Source of the DNA: Prescottella defluvii
GTDB taxonomy: Bacteria; Actinomycetota; Actinomycetes; Mycobacteriales; Mycobacteriaceae
Direction: 5' to 3'
DNA length: 64,000 nucleotides
Assembly (NCBI RefSeq): GCF_000738775.1
Contig: NZ_JPOC01000007.1
Coordinates: forward strand, 124,001-188,000
Of this stretch, positions 1-8,837 are shown piece after piece. Positions within the stretch are counted from its first letter, which is position 1. Each line of letters begins with the position of its first letter. Below the pieces are notes generated by a model. It had not been told where the DNA came from and did no database searches. It saw only the letters and a program-made list of their open reading frames with translations. Made by a program: the position numbers and the translations under genes.

Positions 1-142
1 CTGCGGTACGGCAGTTCTGCGTCGGGAAGGAGCCGACGATACCTGCGGTGCAGGCGGCCGTGACGAGTTCCGGGCCGGAGACCAGGAACATCGGTGCCGC
101 GACGACGGGCAACCGCAGGGCGGTCGGAAATGAGGCGGTCAT
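1..142 (-). CDS. Nitronate monooxygenase (2-nitropropane dioxygenase family), N-terminal part only
   Basis: The reading frame runs off the left window edge, so only about 47 N-terminal residues are seen. The protein starts at ATG 142 and contains LRLPVVAAPMFLVSGPELV followed by GSFPTQNCRT, the typical first beta-strand and FMN-binding loop of NAD(P)H-dependent flavin oxidoreductases that oxidise alkyl nitronates. A purine-rich ribosome site (AAAGAGGA) lies just upstream of the ATG. It is 44 bp downstream of the acyl-CoA ligase on the same strand, so the two probably share a transcript. The family also includes enoyl reductase-like flavoproteins, so the true substrate is uncertain. Confidence 0.8.
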   Translation of the reverse strand, partial: MTASFPTALRLPVVAAPMFLVSGPELVTAACTAGIVGSFPTQNCRTA

Positions 143-186
143 GGAGTCCTCTTTCGGGATGTATCGGTGTAAGTGTGTGTGGGAGT

Positions 187-1746
187 TCACGACGAGGCTC
201 GAACGAGACCGTCGAGCAACTCGGCTGCAGCAGCCCGATCGACCTTCCCCAGCGCCGTCAACGGAAGACGGTCGACGCGATGCGCAGCCTTGGGGCGCTT
301 GTAGTCGGGCAACCGCGTGCGACTCTCCGCCAGCACGACGGCGTCGGCGACGCCTGTGTCCGCAGCCGAGGTGTACGCGGCGACGATACGTTGCCCCCAT
401 ACCTCGTCGGGCAGTCCGACGACGACGACATCGTCGACACCGGGGATTGCAGAGATCGCCTCCTCCACCTCACGTGGATAGACGTTGTAACCGCCGGTGA
501 TGATCATGTCCTTGCTGCGACCGGTCAGGTGGATGTAGCCGTCGGGGTCCCGGTAGCCGAGGTCACCCGAGAACAAGTGGCCGTCCACGTGACTCTTACC
601 CAGATCTGTTCGCGTACAAGCATTGTGATAGCCAGGGCTGACCGCGGGACCGGTGATCACGAGTTCGCCGATCTCCCCCTCGGGAACGGCCTCACCGAGA
701 GCACGGAAACCGAAGGCCGCCTCCGGACAGACGCGCCCGACCGAGCCGAGCAGGTCGGCCTTCTCGAGCACACCACGGCGGTGGTCCGCCACGGTCAGCA
801 CGGTCAGAGGCGGGATCGCCTCGACCATTCCGTAGTACTGCACGAGGTTGGGCGTGATGCGGTGGTACGCCTGCCGGACATGCTCGACCGGCATCGGTGC
901 ACCCGCATACGCGAGCATGCGCATTCGCCGCATCACCGACAGTCGGGCGTCGTCGAAGTCGAGCAGTCGCGCGATGACCGTGGGCACCAGTGCCGTGTGG
1001 GTCACGGCGTGCGCCTCGACGGCGTCGACGAGACCCGCCGGGCCGATGTGTTCCAGCAGCACCTGCCGCCCGCCCGCCTCGAGAAAGGGCAGTACGAACA
1101 GGCCGCTGGTGTGAATGACTGGCCCGGCGTGCAGGAACACCGGCGGCTCGGCGCCGTCGAGAGTACCTGCGAGCACGTGGTCCCGCATCGCGCTCAGCGA
1201 GGCCAGCCGGTTCGCATGGGTTCGCTGGGCACCCTTCGGGACTCCCGTGGTACCGGACGAATAGTGCAGCGCGCACAGCGAATCCGGGTCGGGTGTGGGA
1301 ATTTCGGCGCCCCGCACGGTACCGGCCGCCAACTCGTCCACCGACGGACCGGTCGACGATGCCCCGCCGACGGCGACCACGGTCGGCATGCTGGTCGCAG
1401 TGGCGAACTCGGCTGCACCCGCGAGCCGTAGATCGACGATCAGTGCCGCCGGTTCACAGTCCTGAACGACACGCTCCCAGTCCATCCTGCCCACGCGCGG
1501 ATTGAGCGAGACCCGAACGAATCCGCCGATCGCGAGCCCGAGATCGACCTCGACCGCAGCGGTGGAATTGCCGAGCAGGACCACGACGCGACTCCCGGCC
1601 GCGACGCCGAGATCGCGCAGGCCACCGGCCAGCGCATGCACCCGATCGGACAGTTCCGTGAACGTTCGAGTCCCGCAGCTGTCCTCGAGTGCGATCGCCG
1701 ACCCGTATCGATCTGCCGCGGTGCGAACCACGTCGGCTATCGACAT
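187..1746 (-). CDS. AMP-forming acyl-CoA ligase (FadD-like), 519 aa
   Basis: This is a member of the ANL adenylating superfamily; it activates a carboxylic acid to its acyl-AMP and then to the CoA thioester. The phosphate-binding loop SSGTTGVPKG is at about 163-172, the YGMVEA motif is in mid-protein, and the hinge region GDLGYRDPDGYIHLTGRSKDM is followed by the catalytic lysine in LTALGKVDR (about K501). The start is the ATG at 1746, preceded by GGAGGGAG; the longer open frame up to 1869 lacks a ribosome site and would overlap the divergent thiolase. It heads a leftward transcript with the nitronate monooxygenase. The small N-terminal domain is short, as in medium-chain or aryl acid ligases; the substrate cannot be read from sequence. 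Confidence 0.88.
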   Translation of the reverse strand: MSIADVVRTAADRYGSAIALEDSCGTRTFTELSDRVHALAGGLRDLGVAAGSRVVVLLGNSTAAVEVDLGLAIGGFVRVSLNPRVGRMDWERVVQDCEPAALIVDLRLAGAAEFATATSMPTVVAVGGASSTGPSVDELAAGTVRGAEIPTPDPDSLCALHYSSGTTGVPKGAQRTHANRLASLSAMRDHVLAGTLDGAEPPVFLHAGPVIHTSGLFVLPFLEAGGRQVLLEHIGPAGLVDAVEAHAVTHTALVPTVIARLLDFDDARLSVMRRMRMLAYAGAPMPVEHVRQAYHRITPNLVQYYGMVEAIPPLTVLTVADHRRGVLEKADLLGSVGRVCPEAAFGFRALGEAVPEGEIGELVITGPAVSPGYHNACTRTDLGKSHVDGHLFSGDLGYRDPDGYIHLTGRSKDMIITGGYNVYPREVEEAISAIPGVDDVVVVGLPDEVWGQRIVAAYTSAADTGVADAVVLAESRTRLPDYKRPKAAHRVDRLPLTALGKVDRAAAAELLDGLVRASS

Positions 1747-1763
1747 GAGACTCCCTCCATTCG

Positions 1764-1779
1764 CTACAGTTATTGAAGT
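1764..1779 (-). promoter_or_regulatory. Shared 16-bp element upstream of the leftward ligase operon
   Basis: On the minus strand this reads ACTTCAATAACTGTAG and lies 18 bp upstream of the ligase ATG. The same sequence, with one difference in 16, occurs at 4091-4106 upstream of the PaaN-like gene in the corresponding orientation. Two copies in front of two functionally related transcription units suggest an operator or activator site of one regulon, perhaps bound by the HxlR-type protein encoded between them. It is inferred from repetition only. Confidence 0.5.
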
Positions 1780-1836
1780 AGACAACGGCGGGCGGATTTC
1801 CGCAAGGGACCGCACCCCGACGCACAGGAGGAGCCC

Positions 1837-3030
1837 ATGACCCGACGCCCGTCCCCACCCGAGGGCCACATCCCGTGGGTGATCGACGCGGTCCGGACCC
1901 CGTTCGGCGCGGCCCGGGGAGCTCTCTCACACGTCCGGGCGGACGACCTGGCCGCGATTCCGATCGCCGACCTGGTCGGTAGGCATCCCACGCTCGATCC
2001 CGGCCGAATCGACGACGTCGTATGGGGAAATGCCAACGGTGCGGGCGAGGACAACCGCAACGTGGCCCGGATGGCGTTGCTGCTCGCGGGGCTTCCGCAC
2101 ACGATTCCGGGTGTGTCGGTCAACCGGCTGTGCGGCTCCGGCGCCGAAGCGGTGCTGTCCGCGGCCAGGCGCGTCGCCGTGGGTGACGCCGAGATCGCGA
2201 TCGCCGGCGGCTCGGAGAGCATGAGCCGCGCCCCGTACGTGCTTCCGCCGGTGGACACCGCGTTTCCCCGGGCGATGGAGCTGCTTCCCACCACCGTCGG
2301 GTGGCGCATGGCGAATCCCAGATTCCCCGCAGCCTGGGTCGAGACGCTCGGCAGGTCGGCAGAGTTGGTAGCGCAGCAGCTGGGCGTCGGCCGGGCCGAG
2401 CAGGACGAATGGGCACTCCGGTCCCATGAACTGGCGGGCCGGGCGTGGGCGGACGGCATCCACGACGGCTTCGTCGTGCCGCACCCGGACCTCGACCGCG
2501 ACGAACCGATCCGCGAGACCGACATCGCGACACTGTCCGCGCTGCGGCCGGCCTTTTCCGGTGGTGGCAGTGTCACCGCAGGGAACTCGTCCCCGATCAG
2601 CGACGGGGCAGTCGCGGCGTTGGTGGGCACCGGGGCCGTCGCCGACGAACTCGGTGTCGAGCCGCTCGGCCGGGTACTGACCTCGGCGGTCGTCGGCACG
2701 GAGCCTGACCAGTTCGCGCTGGCACCCGTCGCGGCGATCACGAAGGCCCTCGACCGCGCGGGTCTCGGACTCGCAGATGTTCGAGTCCTCGAACTCAACG
2801 AGGCGTTCGCCGCGGTAGTCCTGTCCTGCCTGCGTGAACTTCCCGGGATCCCGATGGATCGGGTCAATCCCTTCGGCGGCGCCATCGCACTGGGTCACCC
2901 TCTCGGAGCATCAGCCGCCCGGATGGTGATCGACTGCCTGCGTCATCTCCGCCGACTCGGCGGGGGAATCGGGGTCGCGGCCGCATGCATCGGCGTGGGC
3001 CAGGGCATCGCTATTGTGTTGGAGGCCTGA
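1837..3030 (+). CDS. Thiolase (acetyl-CoA acyltransferase), 397 aa, complete active site
   Basis: This thiolase-fold enzyme cleaves 3-ketoacyl-CoA to acetyl-CoA and a shortened acyl-CoA, as in beta-oxidation or the PcaF step. It has the nucleophile cysteine in NRLCGSG (C99), the histidine in ALGHPLGAS (H354), the second cysteine in CIGVGQG (C384), and the NEAFA loop. Length is normal for the family. The ATG at 1837 follows GGAGGAG. It is divergent from the acyl-CoA ligase across a 90-bp gap, and the HxlR regulator follows 52 bp downstream. Of the three thiolase-like genes in this island it is the one with every catalytic residue in place, so it is the best candidate for the main degradative thiolase. 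Confidence 0.9.
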   Translation: MTRRPSPPEGHIPWVIDAVRTPFGAARGALSHVRADDLAAIPIADLVGRHPTLDPGRIDDVVWGNANGAGEDNRNVARMALLLAGLPHTIPGVSVNRLCGSGAEAVLSAARRVAVGDAEIAIAGGSESMSRAPYVLPPVDTAFPRAMELLPTTVGWRMANPRFPAAWVETLGRSAELVAQQLGVGRAEQDEWALRSHELAGRAWADGIHDGFVVPHPDLDRDEPIRETDIATLSALRPAFSGGGSVTAGNSSPISDGAVAALVGTGAVADELGVEPLGRVLTSAVVGTEPDQFALAPVAAITKALDRAGLGLADVRVLELNEAFAAVVLSCLRELPGIPMDRVNPFGGAIALGHPLGASAARMVIDCLRHLRRLGGGIGVAAACIGVGQGIAIVLEA

Positions 3031-3082
3031 CAAGCGATCCGCAGTATGTGATCGTCGCGGGCAGTGGCGGAAGGTGAGCGAC

Positions 3083-4024
3083 ATGGCCGAATCCGAGGCC
3101 ACTACAGCTCAGAGCCCCGTCGCCCAAACCATCGATCTGCTCGGCGACCGGCTGACCCTTGCCATCCTGCGCGAGTCCTTCGTCGATCACGTGCGCCGCT
3201 TCAGCCAGTGGATCGACCGCACAGGCGCCCCACCAGCCATGCTGACGGCACGACTGAACGCGCTGGTGGAGGCCGGCTTGATGGAACGCCGGCCACAGCA
3301 GCACGGTGGTGACCGCCACGACTATCTCCTGACCGAACTCGGCATCGCGACGTGGGAGATTCTGGCCAGCGTCTGGGCCTGGCAGCGCGAGTGGTCCCCG
3401 GAGGGGCTCCTTCAACCCGAGTTGGTGCACCTCGACTGCGGCCACCGGGGACCACCGGCGATGATGTGCCGGCATTGCGACTGCGTCGTCGGCCCACGCG
3501 ACACGCAACTCGAACTGGACCCCGAATCGCTGGTCCTCGCGGCACGGAGCGGGCGGCGGCGATCGACCCGCAACGCCCCGTCGGTGAACCGGGTCGATCT
3601 GCAGTTCACCGAGGTCATGGAGGCTATCGGCGACCGGTGGAGCGCCCTCGTCACCGGCCTGGCGCTGTCCGGGATACGACGGTTCGGCGAGTTCCAGTCC
3701 ATCCTGAAGATCTCACCTACGACCCTCACCGAGCGACTGGTTCGGCTGTCCGAGGTGCAGATACTCACCCGGAGCGACGACGGCGGCGGTCGCGACTACG
3801 TACTGACCCCGCGCGGCCGAGGCCTGTTCCCGATCTTCGCGTTCATGTTGTCGTGGACACAGGTCGCGCATCCCGACGCGCTCCCGCTCGGCCCGAAGCT
3901 CCGCCACCGCGGTTGTGACTCCTGGCTGCTTCCGGCGCTGCGCTGCCGCGGGTGCGAGGCCCGACTGGAACGCACGTCCGTGCACTTCGAACCCTTCCCG
4001 TTCGGCGCTCAGCTCCCGCGCTAG
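3083..4024 (+). CDS. Tandem HxlR-type winged-helix regulator with zinc-ribbon-like linkers, 313 aa
   Basis: Two HxlR/MarR-like winged-helix domains sit on one chain. The first spans about residues 12-95 (QTIDLLGDRLTLAILRE onward). The second spans about 175-260 (EAIGDRWSALVTG, then TTLTERLVRLSEVQIL and the wing GGGRDYVLTPRG). Each is followed by a short cysteine-rich stretch: LDCGHRGPPAMMCRHCDC in the middle and CDSWLLPALRCRGCEARL at the C-terminus, both resembling small zinc ribbons. Typical HxlR proteins are about 110-150 aa dimers, so this looks like a fused pseudo-dimer. The ATG at 3083 has GGAAGGTGAG upstream; the open frame extends further up without a ribosome site. Its position between the two transcription units suggests it regulates them. 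Confidence 0.82.
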   Translation: MAESEATTAQSPVAQTIDLLGDRLTLAILRESFVDHVRRFSQWIDRTGAPPAMLTARLNALVEAGLMERRPQQHGGDRHDYLLTELGIATWEILASVWAWQREWSPEGLLQPELVHLDCGHRGPPAMMCRHCDCVVGPRDTQLELDPESLVLAARSGRRRSTRNAPSVNRVDLQFTEVMEAIGDRWSALVTGLALSGIRRFGEFQSILKISPTTLTERLVRLSEVQILTRSDDGGGRDYVLTPRGRGLFPIFAFMLSWTQVAHPDALPLGPKLRHRGCDSWLLPALRCRGCEARLERTSVHFEPFPFGAQLPR

Positions 4025-4090
4025 ACGCCACCCTCTCGTCGAGCGATACGGCCCTCCCGACCGTTGACAATTCACTCTGTGTCCTGGTTC

Positions 4091-4106
4091 ACTTCAATAA
4101 CAGTAG
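4091..4106 (+). promoter_or_regulatory. Second copy of the shared 16-bp element, upstream of the PaaN operon
   Basis: ACTTCAATAACAGTAG lies about 95 bp upstream of the PaaN-like start codon in a 177-bp gap. It matches the element at 1764-1779 (minus strand) at 15 of 16 positions. A TTGACA hexamer at 4064-4069 lies just upstream, but I could not find a well-spaced -10 box, so the promoter itself is not placed with certainty. Confidence 0.5.
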
Positions 4107-4201
4107 TCATTTCGTCGAAGCAGGCGGTTGCCCTCGCCTGAACGCTCCACCCGATGACTGACTGATCTCGCGCAAAACTGTTGATACAGGAACGAGTGCC
4201 C

Positions 4202-5863
4202 ATGTTCTTCGAAACCCACCTCGCACTGCTGCAGGCCGCGACCGAGGCCAACCGAACCCGCAGCGCGTGGACCGGATATGCGCCCATCACCCCGCCCGAC
4301 GCAGCACAGTCCGACGCTCTCCTTGGCGCCTATGACGGTGCCACCCTGACGCTTTCGTCTCCCACCGACTCCGTGATCACCGCAGATGAGGTCTCGCCGT
4401 TCACCGGGAAGGCGCTCAACGTCAGCTACAGCGCGCCGTCCGTGGACGAGGCGCTCGTGGGCGCGGCCGCCGCCGCGACCGCCCTCCGCGACGCCGGGGT
4501 CGAGCTGAGGGTCGGCGTGTGCCTCGAAGCACTGCATCGAATTCACCTCCGCGGCCAAGAGTTCGCAGCCGTCACCTCCCACACCACCGGGCAGAGCCTC
4601 AACATGGCCTGCAGCGGCAGCGGCACCAACGCGCTCGATCGCGGGTTGGAGGCGGTGGCGATGGCCTGGTCCGCCATGACTCGGGTCCCCGAACACGTCA
4701 CGTGGCAGCAAAGATTCGGGAAATCCGACGTGACCCTGCGGAAGCGATACCGCACTCGTCCGCTCGGCACCGCACTCGTCGTCGCCTGCGCCTCGTTCCC
4801 TGCCTGGAACGCCTACCCGGCGATCCTCGCCAACCTCGCGACGGGAAATCCGGTTCTCGTCAAGCCACACCCCCGCTCGGTGCTGGCGACTGCGCTGGCG
4901 GTCGGCATCATGCGCGAGGTGCTGACCGAGGCACAACTGCCGGCCGACGCCGTTCAGCTCGTCGTCGACACCGTGGACGTCCCGATCGCAGGACAACTGG
5001 CCACCAGCCCCGAAGTACGCATCGTCGACTTCACCGGCAGCCCCAAGTTCGGGTCGTGGCTGGAACGAAACGTCCCGAACACCTTGGTGTTCACCGAAAC
5101 CGCGGGTGTCAACACCGTCATCCTCGACTCCGTCTCCGATCTATCGGCCGCGATGCGCACACTCGCCGGAGGTCTCGCTCTCTTCAGCGGCCAGATGTGC
5201 ACGACACCGCAGAACATCTACATCCCGGATGCGGGTGTGCGCACTGACGAGGGAGTGATCGCCCGAGACGATGTCATCGAGGCCCTCCTCGCGGCCATCG
5301 ACGATCTCGCCGACGCGCCTCGCCGCGCCGGGGCGGTCTGCGGCGCACTGCAGTCCGATACGACCCTGCAATCGATCACGGCACTCGCCGACAACGCCGA
5401 GGCGAGCGGCACCCTGCTCCGCAGGCCGATTTCGTACAACCATCCGGACTACCCCCAGGCCCGATCGGTGACCCCGCTCGTCATCCGGGTCGATCCGCGG
5501 CAGGACGCGACACTTCCCGACGGCGAACAGTTCGGTCCGGTCGCGTTCCTGATCGATTGCGCCGACACCGCCTCGGCAGTGGAGCACGCGACCGCGAGTG
5601 TCCGCCGCCACGGTGCGATCAGCTCCTACCTCTACTGCACCGACGACGCCGTCGTCGACGCGGTGGCCGACGCCTACGCCGATGCCGGAGCCTCCCTGTC
5701 GGCGAATTTGGTGTCCTCGATGCCCATGCAGTTCGCGGCCGCCTACAGCGACTATCACGTCACCGGCCTCAACCCCGCCGGCAACGCGACCCTCACCGAC
5801 GAATCCTTCATCTCCGGGCGATTCCGCATCGTCCAGGACCGTCGCCAGATCGAAGGGCAGTGA
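4202..5863 (+). CDS. paaN: PaaN-like aldehyde dehydrogenase, 553 aa
   Basis: This belongs to the aldehyde dehydrogenase superfamily and resembles the PaaN group annotated in phenylacetate-type catabolic clusters. The Rossmann-type core carries VACASFPAWNAYPAILANL and a nucleotide-binding TGSPKFGSW segment (about 278-286). The catalytic cysteine is in FSGQMCTTPQN (about C333) and the general base glutamate in VFTETAGVN (about E299). It lacks the hydratase domain of PaaZ. The start is ATG 4202 with AGGAACGAG upstream; the TTG at 4181 is in frame but lacks a site. It leads a rightward operon: its stop is separated by two bases (TGA CC ATG) from the next thiolase. The aldehyde substrate is unknown; an aldehyde released by the dioxygenase downstream is a reasonable guess. 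Confidence 0.8.
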   Translation: MFFETHLALLQAATEANRTRSAWTGYAPITPPDAAQSDALLGAYDGATLTLSSPTDSVITADEVSPFTGKALNVSYSAPSVDEALVGAAAAATALRDAGVELRVGVCLEALHRIHLRGQEFAAVTSHTTGQSLNMACSGSGTNALDRGLEAVAMAWSAMTRVPEHVTWQQRFGKSDVTLRKRYRTRPLGTALVVACASFPAWNAYPAILANLATGNPVLVKPHPRSVLATALAVGIMREVLTEAQLPADAVQLVVDTVDVPIAGQLATSPEVRIVDFTGSPKFGSWLERNVPNTLVFTETAGVNTVILDSVSDLSAAMRTLAGGLALFSGQMCTTPQNIYIPDAGVRTDEGVIARDDVIEALLAAIDDLADAPRRAGAVCGALQSDTTLQSITALADNAEASGTLLRRPISYNHPDYPQARSVTPLVIRVDPRQDATLPDGEQFGPVAFLIDCADTASAVEHATASVRRHGAISSYLYCTDDAVVDAVADAYADAGASLSANLVSSMPMQFAAAYSDYHVTGLNPAGNATLTDESFISGRFRIVQDRRQIEGQ

Positions 5864-5865
5864 CC

Positions 5866-7062
5866 ATGTCCCAGTTCGCATCCGGCGTCTACGTCTACGA
5901 CGCGGTCCGCACCCCGAAGGGCCGCGTCCGGCGACAGGGCGGCACGCTAGCCGACGTACCCCCGCACGAACTTCTCGCGCAGTTGCTCTCGGCGCTGCAG
6001 GAACGCGGACTCTCCGCCGACGCGGTCGACGACGTCGTCGTCGGCACCAGCACGGCCGTCGGCGAACAGGGTGGCAACGTCGCCCGCGCCGGCGTGCTCT
6101 GGGCGGGCTGGCCGGACCGGGTCGGGGCCGGGGTCGTCTCGCGACTGTGCTGCTCCGGCCTGGACGCGATCGAGTCCGCCGCGGCCAAGGTCGCTTCCGG
6201 CATCGCCGACGTGGTCGTCGCCGGTGGCGTCGAGTCGATGTCGCGGGTACCGATGCTCTCGGACCGACCGGCCTTCGCCGTCGACGACGAGCTCGGCGAC
6301 CGCACGGGCTACGTCACCATCGGGGTGTCCGCGGATCTCACTGCGGCCGAATACGGGCTGACGCGAACGGATCTCGACACCTATGCGGTGACCTCACATC
6401 AGCGTGCCGCTGCGGCCCCACCGTCCGGGTCGGTGATCCCGGTCCGATCGGGTGCCACCACGATCCTCGCGTCGGACGAGGGGGCGCGGCCGGGCGTCAC
6501 CGTCGAGTCACTCGCCGAACTCGCCCCCCTCTTCGGGGAGGATCCGTCGTGGAGCAGGGTGGCGACACGTCTGCCCGCGGTCGGGCGTCCGGATGGCGGG
6601 CTGCACACCGCCGCCACCGCCCCGCAGATGGCGGACGGTGCCGCGCTGGCGGTGTTCGGATCCTCCGTCGTACGCGATCGGCTCGGTCGCGAGCCGATCG
6701 CGGAGGTGGTGGGCGTCGCGCAGGCGGCTGTGCGCTCGCCCCTGCTGACGGCATCCGTCGTCGCGGCGCGGCGTGCCCTTGCGAACGCGGGCATCACCGC
6801 CGCGCAACTCGACGTGATCGAGGCGAACGAGTCCTTCGCCGCGTCCGCCCTGGTGATGACCCGGGAACTGGGACTCGATCCGAACAAGGTCAATCCACTC
6901 GGCGGGTCACTCGCCACCGGCCACCCGCTGGGCGCCAGCGGTGGCGCCCTCCTCGTCAACGCCCTCGATCAACTCGCCCGCGTCGACGGCGAGTACGCCC
7001 TGGTGACCATCCCGGCCGCGCTCGGGCTCGGCGCCGCCGTCGTCGTCCGCAGACTCCGCTGA
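5866..7062 (+). CDS. Thiolase family protein with altered third active-site motif, 398 aa
   Basis: The thiolase fold is intact over its full length: YDAVRTPKG at the N-terminus, nucleophile loop SRLCCSGLD (C95), glycine-rich VVAGGVESMSR, NESFA loop, and the histidine in ATGHPLGAS (H353). The third motif, normally CIGGGxG with the proton-transferring cysteine, reads PAALGLG, so a proline sits where the cysteine should be (about residue 383). Classical thiolysis would be impaired. The protein may have a modified Claisen or decarbonylating role, or partner another subunit. It lies two bases after the PaaN-like gene and 33 bp before the second acyl-CoA ligase, clearly in one operon. Confidence 0.85.
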   Translation: MSQFASGVYVYDAVRTPKGRVRRQGGTLADVPPHELLAQLLSALQERGLSADAVDDVVVGTSTAVGEQGGNVARAGVLWAGWPDRVGAGVVSRLCCSGLDAIESAAAKVASGIADVVVAGGVESMSRVPMLSDRPAFAVDDELGDRTGYVTIGVSADLTAAEYGLTRTDLDTYAVTSHQRAAAAPPSGSVIPVRSGATTILASDEGARPGVTVESLAELAPLFGEDPSWSRVATRLPAVGRPDGGLHTAATAPQMADGAALAVFGSSVVRDRLGREPIAEVVGVAQAAVRSPLLTASVVAARRALANAGITAAQLDVIEANESFAASALVMTRELGLDPNKVNPLGGSLATGHPLGASGGALLVNALDQLARVDGEYALVTIPAALGLGAAVVVRRLR

Positions 7063-7095
7063 TCCCCCTTCCAGACCACTGCACGAAAGGACGCC

Positions 7096-8835
7096 ATGAC
7101 CGCCATCTCGGAAGGCAACGTCGCCAACCGTTTACGCCCGTGCCATCCCGACAGTCGTGTCGCCGACTACCTCGAAAATCGTTGGTGGTCGCCGCGCACC
7201 GTACTTGACCTCCTGGACGAGCAGATCCGGAGCCGCGGCGACGCCCCGGCAGTGACCGATCCGACCAACCTGCCCGCGCTGTGCGGAATCGAACCGGAGA
7301 CACTGACCTGGCAGGAACTCGGTGCACGCGTGGACGACCTCGCCGCCAAGCTGCACGAGTCCGGTATCGGTCCCGGCGATGTCGTCGCCGTGCTGATGCC
7401 CAACTCCGTCGCCCTGACGGCGACCTACTTCGCCCTGTGGCGTCTCGGAGCGATCGCGGCACCGATGCCGGCCTCGTACCGACGATTCGAACTGACCCGG
7501 ATCGTCGAATCCGCCTCGGCCGTAGCTGTTGTCACCGTCAACAGCTTCGGCGACCGGACGCCGTCCGACGAGGCACTCGGCCTGATCGGCGAGGCGCCCT
7601 CGCTGCGCACCGTGTTCACCTTCGGGCCCCCGGCGACAAATCGCGGCCGGCCCCTGGACGCGGCCCCCGCCACCGACGAATCGCTCGATGCCGTGCGGCG
7701 CGCGTACACGGCCCTGCCCCGGTCGGTGAACGACTGCATCACGATCTGCTGGACCAGTGGGACCGAGGCTGCACCCAAGGGCGTACCCCGTTGTCACGGT
7801 GACTGGATCGCGATCGGGCAGGCTGTTCAGGACGGTCTGGAGACCGACCCGGAGTCCGTCATGCTCAATCCGTTCCCGATGGTCAACATGGCCGGGTTCG
7901 CGACCTCGCTGCTGCCGTGGCTGCTCGGCGGCGGTCACGTGGTCCACCACCACCCACTGGACCTGGCGGTCTATCTCGATCAACTCCAGCGCTACCGCGT
8001 CACCCACACGAGCATGCCGCCCGCGATTCTCACGATGCTGTTGCAGCGCGAGGATCTTCGGGCCGCACACGACCTGTCCGCGCTCCGACGGGTGGGGTCG
8101 GGCGGCGCCCCGCTACCCCCCGGCGTGGTGCGTGACTGGCAGTACTCGCTCGGTGTCGAGGTGCTCAACTTCTTCGGTTCGAACGAGGGTGTGTGCCTGC
8201 TCGGCGCCCCGTCGGACACACCCGACCCGTTGATCCGTGCCGAATACCTGCCGAACTACGGCTCACCGGCGAAGTCGTGGGCCACCGAGGTGGCAGCGCG
8301 CACGTCGGCACGCCTCGTCGATCTGGCGACGGGCGAAGAGGTCACGACGGTCGGCGGACGCGGCGAACTCCGCCTGAAGGGACCGACGATCTTCGCCGGC
8401 TACCTCGAGGGAACCGCCCCGACGAGCCCGTTCGATGAGGACGGATACCTCTGCAGCGGAGACATATTCGAGCTTTGTGGCGACAACGGCGAGTACCTCA
8501 GGTTCGTCGACCGGAGCAAGGAGATCATCATCCGCGGCGGGATGAACATCGCTCCGGCCGAGATCGAGGGGATTCTCATCGACCACCCCGCGGTCGCCGA
8601 TGTGGCCATCGTCGGGTATCCCGACGACATTCTCGGTGAGAAGTGCTGTGCGGTCGTGGTGCCCAATGCCGGAGACGACGTCACACTCGAGGATCTCGTC
8701 GAGTTCCTGAGGGCCAAGGACGTCGCGTCGTTCAAGCTGCCGGAGCGGCTCGTGACGGTCGAACTACTCCCCCGGAACCCGGTCGGAAAGCTGCAGCGTC
8801 GCGACATTCGCGGCGAGGTCGCGAAGGTCGGCTGA
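7096..8835 (+). CDS. AMP-forming acyl-CoA ligase, 579 aa
   Basis: This is the second ANL-family ligase of the island. It has the phosphate loop WTSGTEAAPKG, the A5 motif NFFGSNEGV, the GDIFEL...FVDRSKEIIIRGGMN hinge region and the catalytic lysine in NPVGKLQRRD (about K565). It is longer at the N-terminus than the ligase at the left end and is not a recent duplicate of it. ATG 7096 follows GAAAGGA. Its stop is two bases before the thioesterase ATG. Two distinct ligases in one cluster suggest that two different acids are activated, for instance the starting acid and an acid formed after aldehyde oxidation. Confidence 0.88.
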   Translation: MTAISEGNVANRLRPCHPDSRVADYLENRWWSPRTVLDLLDEQIRSRGDAPAVTDPTNLPALCGIEPETLTWQELGARVDDLAAKLHESGIGPGDVVAVLMPNSVALTATYFALWRLGAIAAPMPASYRRFELTRIVESASAVAVVTVNSFGDRTPSDEALGLIGEAPSLRTVFTFGPPATNRGRPLDAAPATDESLDAVRRAYTALPRSVNDCITICWTSGTEAAPKGVPRCHGDWIAIGQAVQDGLETDPESVMLNPFPMVNMAGFATSLLPWLLGGGHVVHHHPLDLAVYLDQLQRYRVTHTSMPPAILTMLLQREDLRAAHDLSALRRVGSGGAPLPPGVVRDWQYSLGVEVLNFFGSNEGVCLLGAPSDTPDPLIRAEYLPNYGSPAKSWATEVAARTSARLVDLATGEEVTTVGGRGELRLKGPTIFAGYLEGTAPTSPFDEDGYLCSGDIFELCGDNGEYLRFVDRSKEIIIRGGMNIAPAEIEGILIDHPAVADVAIVGYPDDILGEKCCAVVVPNAGDDVTLEDLVEFLRAKDVASFKLPERLVTVELLPRNPVGKLQRRDIRGEVAKVG

Positions 8836-8837
8836 CC

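Noticed and set aside
187-1431. Long plus-strand frames over the first acyl-CoA ligase
   Set aside because: The minus-strand ligase has all family motifs and a ribosome site; the plus-strand products have no recognisable motif.
4064-4092. TTGACA as -35 of a standard promoter for the PaaN operon
   Set aside because: No -10 hexamer lies at 16-18 bases; the sequence there is GTTCAC. The hexamer may be chance, so only the repeated element was annotated.
5557-7208. A second frame through the PaaN end and the thiolase (from 5557 or 5598)
   Set aside because: The frame starting at 5557 becomes the thiolase only from 5866; the other is an arginine-rich shadow. The thiolase start at 5866 is fixed by motif position and spacing.
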